64,000 nt of DNA, taken from positions 55,271-119,270 of the forward strand of contig JAFRDE010000018.1 in assembly GCA_017403985.1 (NCBI GenBank). The letters are read 5' to 3'. Within the stretch, counting starts at the first letter, position 1. Each line of letters opens with the position of its first letter. This DNA comes from Ruminococcus sp. Lineage in GTDB: Bacteria > Bacillota > Clostridia > Oscillospirales > Acutalibacteraceae. Of this stretch, positions 7,749-16,049 are shown piece by piece. The position numbers were made by a program, and so were the translations under genes. The notes under the pieces are model-generated. The model was not told the origin of the DNA and searched no databases. It saw only the letters and a program-made list of their open reading frames with translations.

Positions 7749-9202
7749 AGCTTGACACCCCACTTCGTATCTATAAATTTATTCTCAGCCTGCTCGTATT
7801 GGTAGGCGAGGTTGAGGATGGTTTTTTCGTCGAACTTCTTGCCGATGAGCTGCATACCGATAGGCAGACCTTCGCTGTCAGCGCCGCAGGGGATGGACAC
7901 GCCGGGGAGTCCCGCCGTGTTGACCGGTACGGTGCAGATGTCGGAGAGGTACTGTTCGATCTGGTCGGTCTCTTCACCGAAGAGATAGCCGTTTTTGAAT
8001 GCCGTCACGGGAGCTGTGGGCGCTAAGATGGCGTCGCAGCTCAGGAAGGCGCGGTCGAACGCCTCGACGATCGCGCCGCGCAGGTTGACCGCCTTTTTAT
8101 AATACGCGTCGTAGTAGCCCGCCGAGAGCACATAGGTGCCCATCAGGATACGGCGCTGAACCTCTTTGCCGAAGCCCTCGGAGCGGGTGCGGCAGATCAT
8201 GTCGTGCGTGCCGATGTAATGCTCTGCCTTGAAGCCGTAGCGGATGCCGTCGTAGCGTCCGAGGTTGGAGGAAGCCTCCGCCATCGCGAGAATATAGTAG
8301 CAGGGCAGGGCGAATTTCAGTTCAGGGAAGTCGAAATACACGATCTCGGCGCCCATATCCTCATAGGCTTTCGCCGCGTCCAAAACCGCCTGCTTGACGT
8401 CCTCACGGACGCCGTCGAGGTACTGGTTCGCGATACCGATCTTCTTGCCTTTGATATCATCATACAGGGTCGGGAGCGTCGGCTCACTGCCCTGTGAGGT
8501 GGAATCTCTCTCGTCGTATTTCGCAATCGCGTCAAAGACGATCGCCGCGTCCTCCACATCGTGAGTGATCGGACCGATCTGGTCAAAGGAGGAAGCGTAG
8601 GCGATCAGGCCGTAACGCGATACCGCGCCGTAGGTGGGCTTGAGTCCGACGATACCGCAGAAGGATGCGGGCTGACGGATGGAGCCGCCGGTGTCGGAAC
8701 CCAGACCGTAGACGGCAAGATTGCCGCCGACAGCGGACGCGACGCCGCCCGAGGAACCGCCCGCGACGTGGTCGAGGCTGTGCGGATTCTTCGCGCCGCC
8801 GTAGTAGGAGGTCTCGCAGGAGGAGCCCATCGCGAACTCGTCCATATTGGTCTTGCCGAGCATCACGACGCCCTCTTTTTGGAGCAGCTCGTAAACGGTC
8901 GCGTCATAGATCGGCTTGTAGCCGGTCAGGATCTTGGACGCGCAGGTGGTCTCGATCCCCTTGGTGGAGATATTGTCCTTGAGAGTCATCGGAACACCCT
9001 CGAGCATGCCGATCTCCTCGCCTGCCGCGATCTTCGCGTCAACCTTTTCCGCCTGAGCAAGCGCGACCTCGGGGGTCACGGTGATATAGGCGTTTAATTC
9101 TTTATTGGAATTTTCAATCGTGTCAAGGAACTGTTTGGTCAGCTCGACGCAGGTGATCTCTTTGTTGACAAGCATCTCATGGATGCGTTTGATCTGTCCC
9201 AT
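7745..9202 (-). CDS. gatA: Asp-tRNA(Asn)/Glu-tRNA(Gln) amidotransferase subunit A
   Basis: The glutaminase subunit of GatCAB, an amidase-signature enzyme that releases ammonia from glutamine. The glycine-serine-rich signature GGSSGGVASAVGG and SDTGGSIRQPASFCG contains the catalytic serines, and the LKDN segment (near residue 80) has the catalytic lysine. 485 residues, the normal size. The ATG at 9202 starts one base after the gatC stop; the frame extends upstream but that part is gatC in another frame. It shares a 4-bp overlap with gatB, so the three subunits are translationally coupled. Confidence 0.96.
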   Translation of the reverse strand: MGQIKRIHEMLVNKEITCVELTKQFLDTIENSNKELNAYITVTPEVALAQAEKVDAKIAAGEEIGMLEGVPMTLKDNISTKGIETTCASKILTGYKPIYDATVYELLQKEGVVMLGKTNMDEFAMGSSCETSYYGGAKNPHSLDHVAGGSSGGVASAVGGNLAVYGLGSDTGGSIRQPASFCGIVGLKPTYGAVSRYGLIAYASSFDQIGPITHDVEDAAIVFDAIAKYDERDSTSQGSEPTLPTLYDDIKGKKIGIANQYLDGVREDVKQAVLDAAKAYEDMGAEIVYFDFPELKFALPCYYILAMAEASSNLGRYDGIRYGFKAEHYIGTHDMICRTRSEGFGKEVQRRILMGTYVLSAGYYDAYYKKAVNLRGAIVEAFDRAFLSCDAILAPTAPVTAFKNGYLFGEETDQIEQYLSDICTVPVNTAGLPGVSIPCGADSEGLPIGMQLIGKKFDEKTILNLAYQYEQAENKFIDTKWGVKL

Positions 9203-9203
9203 G

Positions 9204-9482
9204 TCATGCTCTCTTTCTGACGAGGAAGTGATCCTCCGCCTGTTCGGGGGCGTTTTTGAGGATCTCCCCGACGGGTAAGGATTCTTTGACCTCATCCGCG
9301 CGGAATGCGTTAGACAGGTTATTGATATTATCGAACTCGCCGCTCTTGACCTCGACGCTGTTGATCGTGTCGGCAAAGGCGACGATCTTCTGCATCTCTT
9401 CGGTCAGGCTGTCGAGATCCTTTTCATCGACAAACAGCTTGGAAAGCAGGGCGATGTTCTCGATATCTTCTCGTGTTACCAT
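9204..9482 (-). CDS. gatC: Asp-tRNA(Asn)/Glu-tRNA(Gln) amidotransferase subunit C
   Basis: A 92-residue stabilising subunit that wraps between GatA and GatB. It has the typical N-terminus VTREDIENIALLSKLFVD, the middle LTEEMQKIVAFADTINSV, and the C-terminal LRxD-like FRADEVKESLP. Start at 9482 is set by AAAGGAT upstream. First gene of gatCAB; the 230-bp gap to aspS upstream is mostly repeat sequence. Confidence 0.93.
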   Translation of the reverse strand: MVTREDIENIALLSKLFVDEKDLDSLTEEMQKIVAFADTINSVEVKSGEFDNINNLSNAFRADEVKESLPVGEILKNAPEQAEDHFLVRKRA

Positions 9483-9512
9483 AGTGTATATATCCTTTCT
9501 TCGGACTAAAAT

Positions 9513-9658
9513 GTCATTGCGAGGGAGCTTGCGACCGCGGCAATCCCACAAAGAGGGAATACACTTCTCCTCCAAACCGATTGCAACCGCCAAGGGGATT
9601 GCCACAGCCTGCCGCTTTGCGGCACCTCCCGTAGGGAGGCTATGGGCTTCGCAATGAC
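9513..9658. repeat. GTCATTGCGA inverted-repeat element E1 with nested two-hairpin repeat
   Basis: Begins GTCATTGCGA and ends with the inverted GCAATGAC. The interior holds GCAATCCCACAAAGAGG, also seen at 61410-61450, and a nested CACCTCCC/GGGAGG two-hairpin repeat at about 9603-9645. Related full-length elements are at 41707-41825 and 45684-45822. It fills most of the gap between aspS and gatC. Confidence 0.8.
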
Positions 9659-9712
9659 ACTGTTGCTATAGCGTCGAATTAATCAGCAGTTTCTCAAGGG
9701 GAAAGCTGATTA

Positions 9713-11458
9713 TCATCTCAACTTAATATGCACTTCTCTGAGCTGCTGCTCGCTCACTTCGCCGGGAGCGCCCATCATGATATCCTGCGCGTTGGAGTTC
9801 ATCGGGAAGGCGATGACCTCGCGGATATTCTCCTCCTCGGTCAGCAGCATCAGCATACGGTCGACGCCGGGCGCCATACCCGCGTGGGGCGGCGCGCCGT
9901 ACTGGAACGCCGTATACAGGGAGCGGAATTTCGCTTTCAGATCTTCCTCGCTGTAGCCCGCGATCTCGAACGCCTTTTTCATGATCTCGATATCGTGGTT
10001 ACGCACAGCGCCGGAGCTAAGCTCCACGCCGTTGCAGACGATGTCGTACTGATAGGCGAGGATATCGCAGGGATCCTTTTCGAGGAGCGCCTGCATACCG
10101 CCCTGCGGCATAGAGAACGGGTTGTGGGTAAAGATGATCTGACCGGTCTCTTCGTCCTGCTCGAACATCGGGAAATCGACGATAAAGCAGAAGTCGAAGC
10201 GGCTCTTGTCGATCAGGTCGAGGCGCGTCGCGACCTCGGTACGGATCTGACCGGCGAGCTTAGGCGCGTCGGCGGCGGTATCGGCGATGAAGTAGATCAC
10301 GTCGCCCGCCTTGGAGCCGTTGCGCTTGATCAGCTCTTCTCTGTCGCCGGGCTTCAGAAACTTGTCGATCGGGCCGTCGAACATCATGTCCTCGGTCACC
10401 TTGACGTAGCCCAGACCCTTCATGCCGATGGAGAGAGCGAACTCCTCCATCTTCTTGAACCAGCTCTTGGAGCAGGACGCCGCGCCGGGAACGTTCAGGG
10501 AGCGGACGCACTTCTTGAGGAAGGGCTTGAAGTCGGTCTCCTCAAACATATCGGAGATCTCGACGATCTCGAGCGGGTTGCGAAGGTCCGGCTTATCGGT
10601 GCCGTATTTCAGCATGGCTTCCGCAAACGAAATACGGCGGAAAGGCGGCTTGGATATTTCTTTATCAGAAAAATTCTTAAAGGTGGAGTAGAGTACTTCC
10701 TCAGCTACCGCGAAAACGTCCTCCTGCGTCGCGAACGCCATCTCGAAGTCGAGCTGATAGAACTCGCCGGGAGAACGGTCGGCACGCGCGTCCTCATCAC
10801 GGAAGCAGGGCGCGATCTGGAAGTATTTATCAAAGCCCGATACCATCAACAGCTGCTTGAAGATCTGCGGCGCCTGCGGCAGGGCGTAGAACTTGCCCTT
10901 ATGCTTGCGCGAGGGGATCAGATAGTCGCGCGCGCCCTCGGGAGAGGATACGCCGAGGATCGGGGTGGCGATCTCCATAAAGCCCATCTCGCTCATCTTA
11001 CTGCGCAGGAAGGAGATCACCTGTGAACGCAGGATGATCTTATCATGCACCTTCGGGTTGCGCAGATCGAGGAAGCGGTATCTCAGGCGAACGTCCTCGT
11101 TGGTCGAAGTGGAAGTCACAACCTCAAAGGGCAGATTATTCTTGCACTTGCCGAGGATGGTAAGCGTCTCGGCGGCGACCTCGACCATACCGGTGGCGAT
11201 CTTCTTGTTGATGGTCTCCTCGTCGCGCTTGACGACCTTACCGGATATCGTGACGGTACATTCGCGGTTAACGCCCTCTAAGAGCGCGTCGTCATGGACG
11301 ACGACCTGAGTCACGCCGTACTGGTCGCGGATATCGAGGAACATAACGCCGCCGTGGTCGCGAATATTCTCCACCCAGCCGGCAAGGCGAACCTCCTGTC
11401 CGATATGTTCCTCCCGTAAATCTCCGCATGTAACGGAGCGGTAAATGTTAGCTTTCAT
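9713..11458 (-). CDS. aspS: Aspartyl-tRNA synthetase, probably non-discriminating
   Basis: Class IIb synthetase charging tRNA(Asp), and probably tRNA(Asn) for later amidation by GatCAB. An OB-fold anticodon domain comes first (VRLAGWVENIRDHGGVMFLD). Motif 2 is FRDEDARADRSPGEFYQLD. The insertion domain is in the middle, and motif 3 is GMAPGVDRMLMLL. The flipping-loop region reads THNPFSMPQGG, a form found in lineages with Asp/Asn-charging enzymes. 581 residues, the normal bacterial length. GGAAAGGA precedes the ATG. Position upstream of gatCAB fits the indirect Asn-tRNA(Asn) route; dual specificity is inferred, not shown. Confidence 0.95.
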   Translation of the reverse strand: MKANIYRSVTCGDLREEHIGQEVRLAGWVENIRDHGGVMFLDIRDQYGVTQVVVHDDALLEGVNRECTVTISGKVVKRDEETINKKIATGMVEVAAETLTILGKCKNNLPFEVVTSTSTNEDVRLRYRFLDLRNPKVHDKIILRSQVISFLRSKMSEMGFMEIATPILGVSSPEGARDYLIPSRKHKGKFYALPQAPQIFKQLLMVSGFDKYFQIAPCFRDEDARADRSPGEFYQLDFEMAFATQEDVFAVAEEVLYSTFKNFSDKEISKPPFRRISFAEAMLKYGTDKPDLRNPLEIVEISDMFEETDFKPFLKKCVRSLNVPGAASCSKSWFKKMEEFALSIGMKGLGYVKVTEDMMFDGPIDKFLKPGDREELIKRNGSKAGDVIYFIADTAADAPKLAGQIRTEVATRLDLIDKSRFDFCFIVDFPMFEQDEETGQIIFTHNPFSMPQGGMQALLEKDPCDILAYQYDIVCNGVELSSGAVRNHDIEIMKKAFEIAGYSEEDLKAKFRSLYTAFQYGAPPHAGMAPGVDRMLMLLTEEENIREVIAFPMNSNAQDIMMGAPGEVSEQQLREVHIKLR

Positions 11459-11489
11459 CTTTCATATTCCTTTCCAATGCTATGCATAA

Positions 11490-11543
11490 GGCGGGCTTTG
11501 CCCACACCTGATTATGATCGGGAGGAGCAAGCCCCTCCCCTAC
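11490..11543. repeat. Short intergenic double stem repeat
   Basis: GCGGGCTTTGCCC followed by GGGAGGAGCAAGCCCCTCCCCTAC. The right part resembles the ends of the GTAGGGACGA-type inverted repeats at 18782 and 49297 (reverse strand GTAGGGGAGGGG). It lies upstream of aspS. Confidence 0.45.
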
Positions 11544-11603
11544 AAAGGATAAAAATTCCCTATTCTGTAGTATTATAGCACAGTCGATCGGTAAAATCAA
11601 CAT

Positions 11604-11636
11604 AAAAATAGCTCCCCCGACAAGCGGGAGAGCTAT
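11604..11636 (-). terminator. Terminator of the amylase operon
   Basis: Stem ATAGCTC/GAGCTAT extended by CCCG/CGGG across one mismatch. On the minus strand TTTTTATG follows immediately. It lies 24 bp past the amylase stop. Confidence 0.8.
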
Positions 11637-11659
11637 CTTATGGATGCTGAATAATAATA

Positions 11660-14062
11660 TTACTTCAGGTAAGTCTGACCGGAGGGTCCTACCGCGCCGG
11701 TGACGGTGGAGTTACCGCCGGACCATACGTATACGCGCATGTTGCCCTTACCGACAGAGCTGACGGAAAGGGTACCGTTGGTGACGGTCTTTCTGTCGCC
11801 GGATACGGCGTCGATATAGGTGCCGTTCGGGATGTTCTTGAAGGTCGCGCCGTCGGTGACGGTAACGCAGGCGACAGAGTCAACGCTCTTGCCGTCATAC
11901 TGACCGGTGTAACGTCTGATATACGACATACCGCCGCTGACATAGGAGCTGTTGGTGGTGTACTGACCCAGCTGCAGCGCGGGAACCGCACGGCGGATCG
12001 CGTTGAGCTTGGTGATATGCTTCGCGAGCGTGCTGTTCAGGGTCGTCGCCATGTTGCCGGTCGCATTGTTGTACTGGGAGAAGCCGGTGGTGTTGACCGT
12101 ACCGGTGATATGATCACCGAAGTACGCACGTCCGGAATTCTCCAGCGAGATGTTGGTGCCGTCGTCGATCTTATGACCGCTCTTGAACTCGATCTCACCA
12201 CCGTAATACAGGCACGGGATACCGCGGAAGGTGAACATCAGGTTGAGGTTCTCCGCCCATGTCTGTGTACCGCCGGTAAAGCGCTGGAACTGGTTGTTAT
12301 CCGGAGAATAGTCGTGAGATTCGACATAGGTGACGTTCCAAGTGGAGTCGTTGAAGTACTGATCCTCTTCGAGCGCCTTGCCGAAAGCGGAGTGCGCGTC
12401 GTCGAAGTTCCAGTGCATACAGAAGTCGATCGCGCCCATGCCGGAGCTCTTGGAGTAGTCGGGGTTATGGTAGTTCAGACCGCTGAGGAACGCGTTCTGC
12501 GAGGTCGGCATATTTGATACGGGAGCATAGGTCTCGCAATGATCGATAGAGGTCGCGATGTTAGCCTTGACGGAGTCGGGATCGGTAGCGTCCTTCATCT
12601 TGTTCAGCCATGTGGAGTTATCGTCCCATGTATAGAACGGTACGGACTCACTCTGCGCGTCACGGTACCAGATCTGGCTGTAGCGGCAGCAGATCTCGCC
12701 GAACATATAGAAGTTATTGTTGCCGGCGGATTTCGCCGCGGTGTTGATGCGGTCGTTGTACCACTTGTTCAGATCGATACGCGCCATATGGCGGACGGTA
12801 TCGACACGGAAGCCGTCAACGCCTATGTCAAGGTAATTGGAATAGGCGTCTACGATATAGTCCGCGACAGCCTTGTTCTCGGTGTTCAAATCGACGCAGT
12901 CGCCGGCGATCTGGCTGTACTTGTTGGTATAGTTATCCCAGTTGAAGCCGCCGTAGAAACCGTTGTGGTAATAGTTCTTGGAATTGCAGATCGGATCACG
13001 GGAAACGTTATCGGTGAAGCCCTGTGTCTGCTTCATGATCTGCAGACGCTTGTCATAGTTGTCGGGCAGCGCCCAGTACTCCTCCGCCGTGGAAACGCCG
13101 CAGTAATCGAGCAGCTTCTTGGTGGGGGTCATAGTGGACTTCATATCACCAAGCTTAGTACGATCGCTGTCATCCTTTTCGAACAGCGGCTCGAGGTTGG
13201 TCTCGCCGAAGTTGCCGGTATGGTTCCAGACAACGTCCTGGATGATCTTCATGCCCTTTTCATGAGCGGCGTCGATCAGATCCTCATAGGTGAAGTCGTC
13301 GCTCTCATAGCGCGCGTCTACCTTAGAGAAGTTCATCGCGTGGTAGCCGTGGTAGTCATAACCGGAGGCGTTCTCAACGACAGGAGTGATCCAGATCGCG
13401 GAGAAGCCCAGCGCCTTGATATAGTCGAGCTTCTCGGCAAGTCCCTTGAAGTCGCCGCGCCAAGCGGGGTCGGAATCGGGGTTGTTCGCCTTTTTGTCAT
13501 CCCAGCAGTGGACATTGTTGCCGGTATCGCCGTCGTAGAAGCGGGTGGTGATGACGAAATAGATCGTATCGCGGCGCATATCGACGCTTTGGTAGCTGTC
13601 GGGCTCATAGGGGTTCTTTTTGCGGAAACGACCGTCCTTATACCACCATTCGCCGGAGGTACGGGTCAGCTCGCCCGAGAGCTGTCCGGACTTGTTGTTC
13701 GTACCGTCGGTGATCAGCATATTGATCTTGGTGGTGCTGGAGAAGGTCTTGGTATACCAGTTGGAACCGTACTGGATAGAAGTATCCTTAGTCAGTCTTT
13801 CACCGGGATACGCCACTTCCTTGTTGGTGGGAAGCGCGTTCCAGTAATAGAGATACGGTACCCTGTCGGGGCTGTCGATATGGACGATGATGCTGTCAGC
13901 GGCAGTCTCGGCTGCGTCGACATTAGCGGCAAGCGCTTCGATATCTACGTCGGCGCCTTCATCGGCTAAGTCTTCATCCGCCGCCTGTGCGGAGATAACG
14001 GCAACGGAGATCATCATCGCGAGGCACAAAAGCAGTGCCAGAATACGAGTCATTTTCTTCAT
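11660..14062 (-). CDS. Secreted GH13 alpha-amylase with N-terminal starch-binding module
   Basis: An extracellular alpha-1,4-glucan hydrolase. Residues 1-27 are a signal peptide (cut near AQA-AD). About 55-150 looks like a CBM26-type starch-binding module. The GH13 barrel then shows region I DVVWNH (276-281), region II GVDGFRVDTVRH with the nucleophile Asp at about 421, region III Glu in FGEICC (about 456), and region IV VESHD (about 580-584). A C-terminal beta-domain ends the protein at residue 800. It has no dockerin or sortase motif, unlike the protein encoded 15 bp upstream in the same operon. Amylase is the best call; exact product specificity (for example maltohexaose-forming) is not predictable. 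Confidence 0.93.
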   Translation of the reverse strand: MKKMTRILALLLCLAMMISVAVISAQAADEDLADEGADVDIEALAANVDAAETAADSIIVHIDSPDRVPYLYYWNALPTNKEVAYPGERLTKDTSIQYGSNWYTKTFSSTTKINMLITDGTNNKSGQLSGELTRTSGEWWYKDGRFRKKNPYEPDSYQSVDMRRDTIYFVITTRFYDGDTGNNVHCWDDKKANNPDSDPAWRGDFKGLAEKLDYIKALGFSAIWITPVVENASGYDYHGYHAMNFSKVDARYESDDFTYEDLIDAAHEKGMKIIQDVVWNHTGNFGETNLEPLFEKDDSDRTKLGDMKSTMTPTKKLLDYCGVSTAEEYWALPDNYDKRLQIMKQTQGFTDNVSRDPICNSKNYYHNGFYGGFNWDNYTNKYSQIAGDCVDLNTENKAVADYIVDAYSNYLDIGVDGFRVDTVRHMARIDLNKWYNDRINTAAKSAGNNNFYMFGEICCRYSQIWYRDAQSESVPFYTWDDNSTWLNKMKDATDPDSVKANIATSIDHCETYAPVSNMPTSQNAFLSGLNYHNPDYSKSSGMGAIDFCMHWNFDDAHSAFGKALEEDQYFNDSTWNVTYVESHDYSPDNNQFQRFTGGTQTWAENLNLMFTFRGIPCLYYGGEIEFKSGHKIDDGTNISLENSGRAYFGDHITGTVNTTGFSQYNNATGNMATTLNSTLAKHITKLNAIRRAVPALQLGQYTTNSSYVSGGMSYIRRYTGQYDGKSVDSVACVTVTDGATFKNIPNGTYIDAVSGDRKTVTNGTLSVSSVGKGNMRVYVWSGGNSTVTGAVGPSGQTYLK

Positions 14063-14077
14063 GTTCTGTTACCTCCT

Positions 14078-15832
14078 TTAAGATTCTGCGGGGAATTTGC
14101 TAATGATTCCCGCGATAAAGCGCTGGATCAGCGTCGCGTCGATGATCGTTACTTCTTCGTCACCGTCAACGTCCGCGTTAAGAGCGTTCAGCGGCGAAGG
14201 CAGCGAGATCGACGCCTCATAGCGCTGGATATAAGTCACGTCAAGGATGCCGACGTCGCCGTCTTCATCCGCGTCGCCCAGAAGCGTCACGCCGATAGGC
14301 GGAGCATCGGTCGGAGCAGGCGGTGCATCGGTCGGCTGTACAGGCGGCTGCGTCTCGTACTCGGTCGGAGCGACAGAGCCGACGCTGTTCAGCACAAAGG
14401 TGCGCTGGGCATTCTTGTTATCGGAGCCCTGAACGTCGACGGTCGCTTGGTACAAACCGAGCTTGGTCGGCTTGAAGCTGTAGCTCGTATTACGGGTATA
14501 ATACGGGGTGTTCGCGTAATCGCCGTTCGGATCCAGGATCGTGTACTTGTAGAACAGCAGGTTCGTACCGATATGACCGCCGCCTGCCGCTACTTTAATC
14601 TGCGTGTTCGAGTTGTTCTGGATCTCGCCGCCGTTCGGGGTAACGGTCTTGATGTAGGGCGCGACCACCTCGCTGCCGTCCGCGATCACAAAGCTCTTGG
14701 AACGGCTGTTGAGGTTGCCCTTTGCATCCTTGAAATCATAGGTGATAGTGTAGGTACCGGCAGTCTGAGGCGTCCACATGATGCTGTTGCGGGTGCTGTA
14801 ATCGGACAGGACCGTAGTGGAGCTGCCGTTTGTCACAGAGAACTTGTAATAAACGGTGCCTTCACCCTCTGCCTCGGCGCTCAGTGTGATGCCGACGCCC
14901 TGATACTGCGGGGATTCCATGTCGGTCTTATACGAGGTCACCTGCAGGGGGCGGGTATCGTAGATCTCCCATGTATTCGTCTTGTTGTTATAGATGTAAT
15001 CGTTGCCCGGATAGGTCATGTCGCCGGTTTTTTGGGAATCGCTGCCGACGTTGAAGATGATCATGTTCAACGAGCTGTTTGTCACTTCATAGCGCCAGGT
15101 GTTTCCTTTGATTTTGGTCATCTTCACGCCCGGCCAAGCGGCATTCTTGATCGACTCGTTGCTTTTGTTCCACATATAGCAGTACACGCTGCCCCAGCCG
15201 GCTTCGTTCTCACAGTAGATATAGTTCTTGCCGGAGGTGCCGCCGCCCTGAGTCGGTTGCGGAGTGGTGGGGTTGGTGCCGCCGCCCTGAGTGGGCTGAG
15301 TGGTCGTGGGACCCTGAGTAGCCGGCGGGTTGGTGGGGCCCTGCGTCGGCTGCGAATCGGAACCCGCCTTGATGGCGTTCAGACCGGCAGAGGTAGAGGT
15401 AAAGTAGAATCTGACGGTATCGCCGGAAGGATTCCAGATGTGGAAGCAGTTAAAGCCATGATAGTTGCCCATCTGCAGATAATAGCTTCCGCTGCTTGCG
15501 GCAGACTGCACCGCAGGCGTTTTGACCGCGGAGTTCGCGGAGTTGGACACTGTCGATACGACGAAGCAATAGTCGTTGCTCGCGCCGGACAGGTCACAGT
15601 AGTAGTAGCCTTTCGAGCTATCATAAGTAAAGGTACCCGAAGGAGTCGAGCCGTTGAAGTTCGGGCTGTTGGTGGACTCACCCCACAGGTAATAGGTATC
15701 GGCGCCGGTGTCGGCAAGCTCTTCGGCTTCTTCCGCGCGAACGGTCAAAGCAAACGTCAGCATCGTGACAAGCAGCGCGAGACAAAGCAAAAGCGAAACC
15801 GCGCGCTTTGTCTGTTTACCCGTTGATCTCAT
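14078..15832 (-). CDS. Secreted non-catalytic starch-binding protein with dockerin
   Basis: 584 residues without a recognisable catalytic domain. Order: signal peptide (1-33); an N-terminal beta module of unknown type (about 45-155); a Pro/Thr/Gln/Gly linker (about 160-200); a CBM26-like module with IYCENEAGWGSVYCYMWN and AAWPGVKMTK (about 203-292); one or two Ig-like domains rich in Tyr (about 295-480); a Pro/Thr linker; and a type I-like dockerin (518-580). The dockerin carries two calcium loops, GDADEDGDV and ADVDGDEEV, each followed by an (L/I)D(V/A)T-IQR helix. It is first in the operon with the amylase, so it probably docks starch binding to a scaffold. A strong promoter and AAGGAGGG precede it. 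Confidence 0.88.
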   Translation of the reverse strand: MRSTGKQTKRAVSLLLCLALLVTMLTFALTVRAEEAEELADTGADTYYLWGESTNSPNFNGSTPSGTFTYDSSKGYYYCDLSGASNDYCFVVSTVSNSANSAVKTPAVQSAASSGSYYLQMGNYHGFNCFHIWNPSGDTVRFYFTSTSAGLNAIKAGSDSQPTQGPTNPPATQGPTTTQPTQGGGTNPTTPQPTQGGGTSGKNYIYCENEAGWGSVYCYMWNKSNESIKNAAWPGVKMTKIKGNTWRYEVTNSSLNMIIFNVGSDSQKTGDMTYPGNDYIYNNKTNTWEIYDTRPLQVTSYKTDMESPQYQGVGITLSAEAEGEGTVYYKFSVTNGSSTTVLSDYSTRNSIMWTPQTAGTYTITYDFKDAKGNLNSRSKSFVIADGSEVVAPYIKTVTPNGGEIQNNSNTQIKVAAGGGHIGTNLLFYKYTILDPNGDYANTPYYTRNTSYSFKPTKLGLYQATVDVQGSDNKNAQRTFVLNSVGSVAPTEYETQPPVQPTDAPPAPTDAPPIGVTLLGDADEDGDVGILDVTYIQRYEASISLPSPLNALNADVDGDEEVTIIDATLIQRFIAGIISKFPAES

Positions 15833-15872
15833 GATAGTTCCCTCCTTTTCATGTTAATCTAAGATAATCCTA

Positions 15873-15901
15873 GTTATAATTATTATACTAAATAAAGTCA
15901 A
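15873..15901 (-). promoter_or_regulatory. Sigma-A promoter of the starch operon
   Basis: Minus strand TTGACT (15901-15896), 17-bp spacer, TATAAC (15878-15873). About 35 bp further downstream is AAGGAGGG before the ATG at 15832. The surrounding 70 bp are very AT-rich. Confidence 0.75.
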
Positions 15902-16000
15902 TTTTAATTTTCCGAAAAGGAATAATGAGTCGCTTAATAATGCACAATTTTTTTGTTGATAAATGGGAGAACATACACCAATGTGCTGTAATAATGAGTC

Positions 16001-16047
16001 AAAAAAAATAACGCAGTGAATAAAGATTTCACTGCGCGATATTTTTT
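16001..16047 (-). terminator. Terminator of rarA
   Basis: 8-bp stem CGCAGTGA/TCACTGCG (16012-16019 and 16029-16036), 9-base loop. On the minus strand it is followed by TATTTTTTTT, and on the plus strand by GATATTTTTT, so it could act in both directions. Confidence 0.88.
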
Positions 16048-16049
16048 CA

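Noticed and set aside
7749-7763. ATG at 7763 as gatB start
   Set aside because: It would begin 19 bp inside gatA, whereas GTG at 7748 gives the common GTGA coupling and the usual GatB N-terminus.
9681-9711. AATCAGC/GCTGATT inverted repeat after aspS as terminator
   Set aside because: 17-base loop and no T-tract on the minus strand; too weak to call.
12539-13969. 476-codon plus-strand open frame opposite the amylase
   Set aside because: Antisense shadow with Val/Ile/Arg-rich non-protein-like composition; the amylase on the minus strand is complete.
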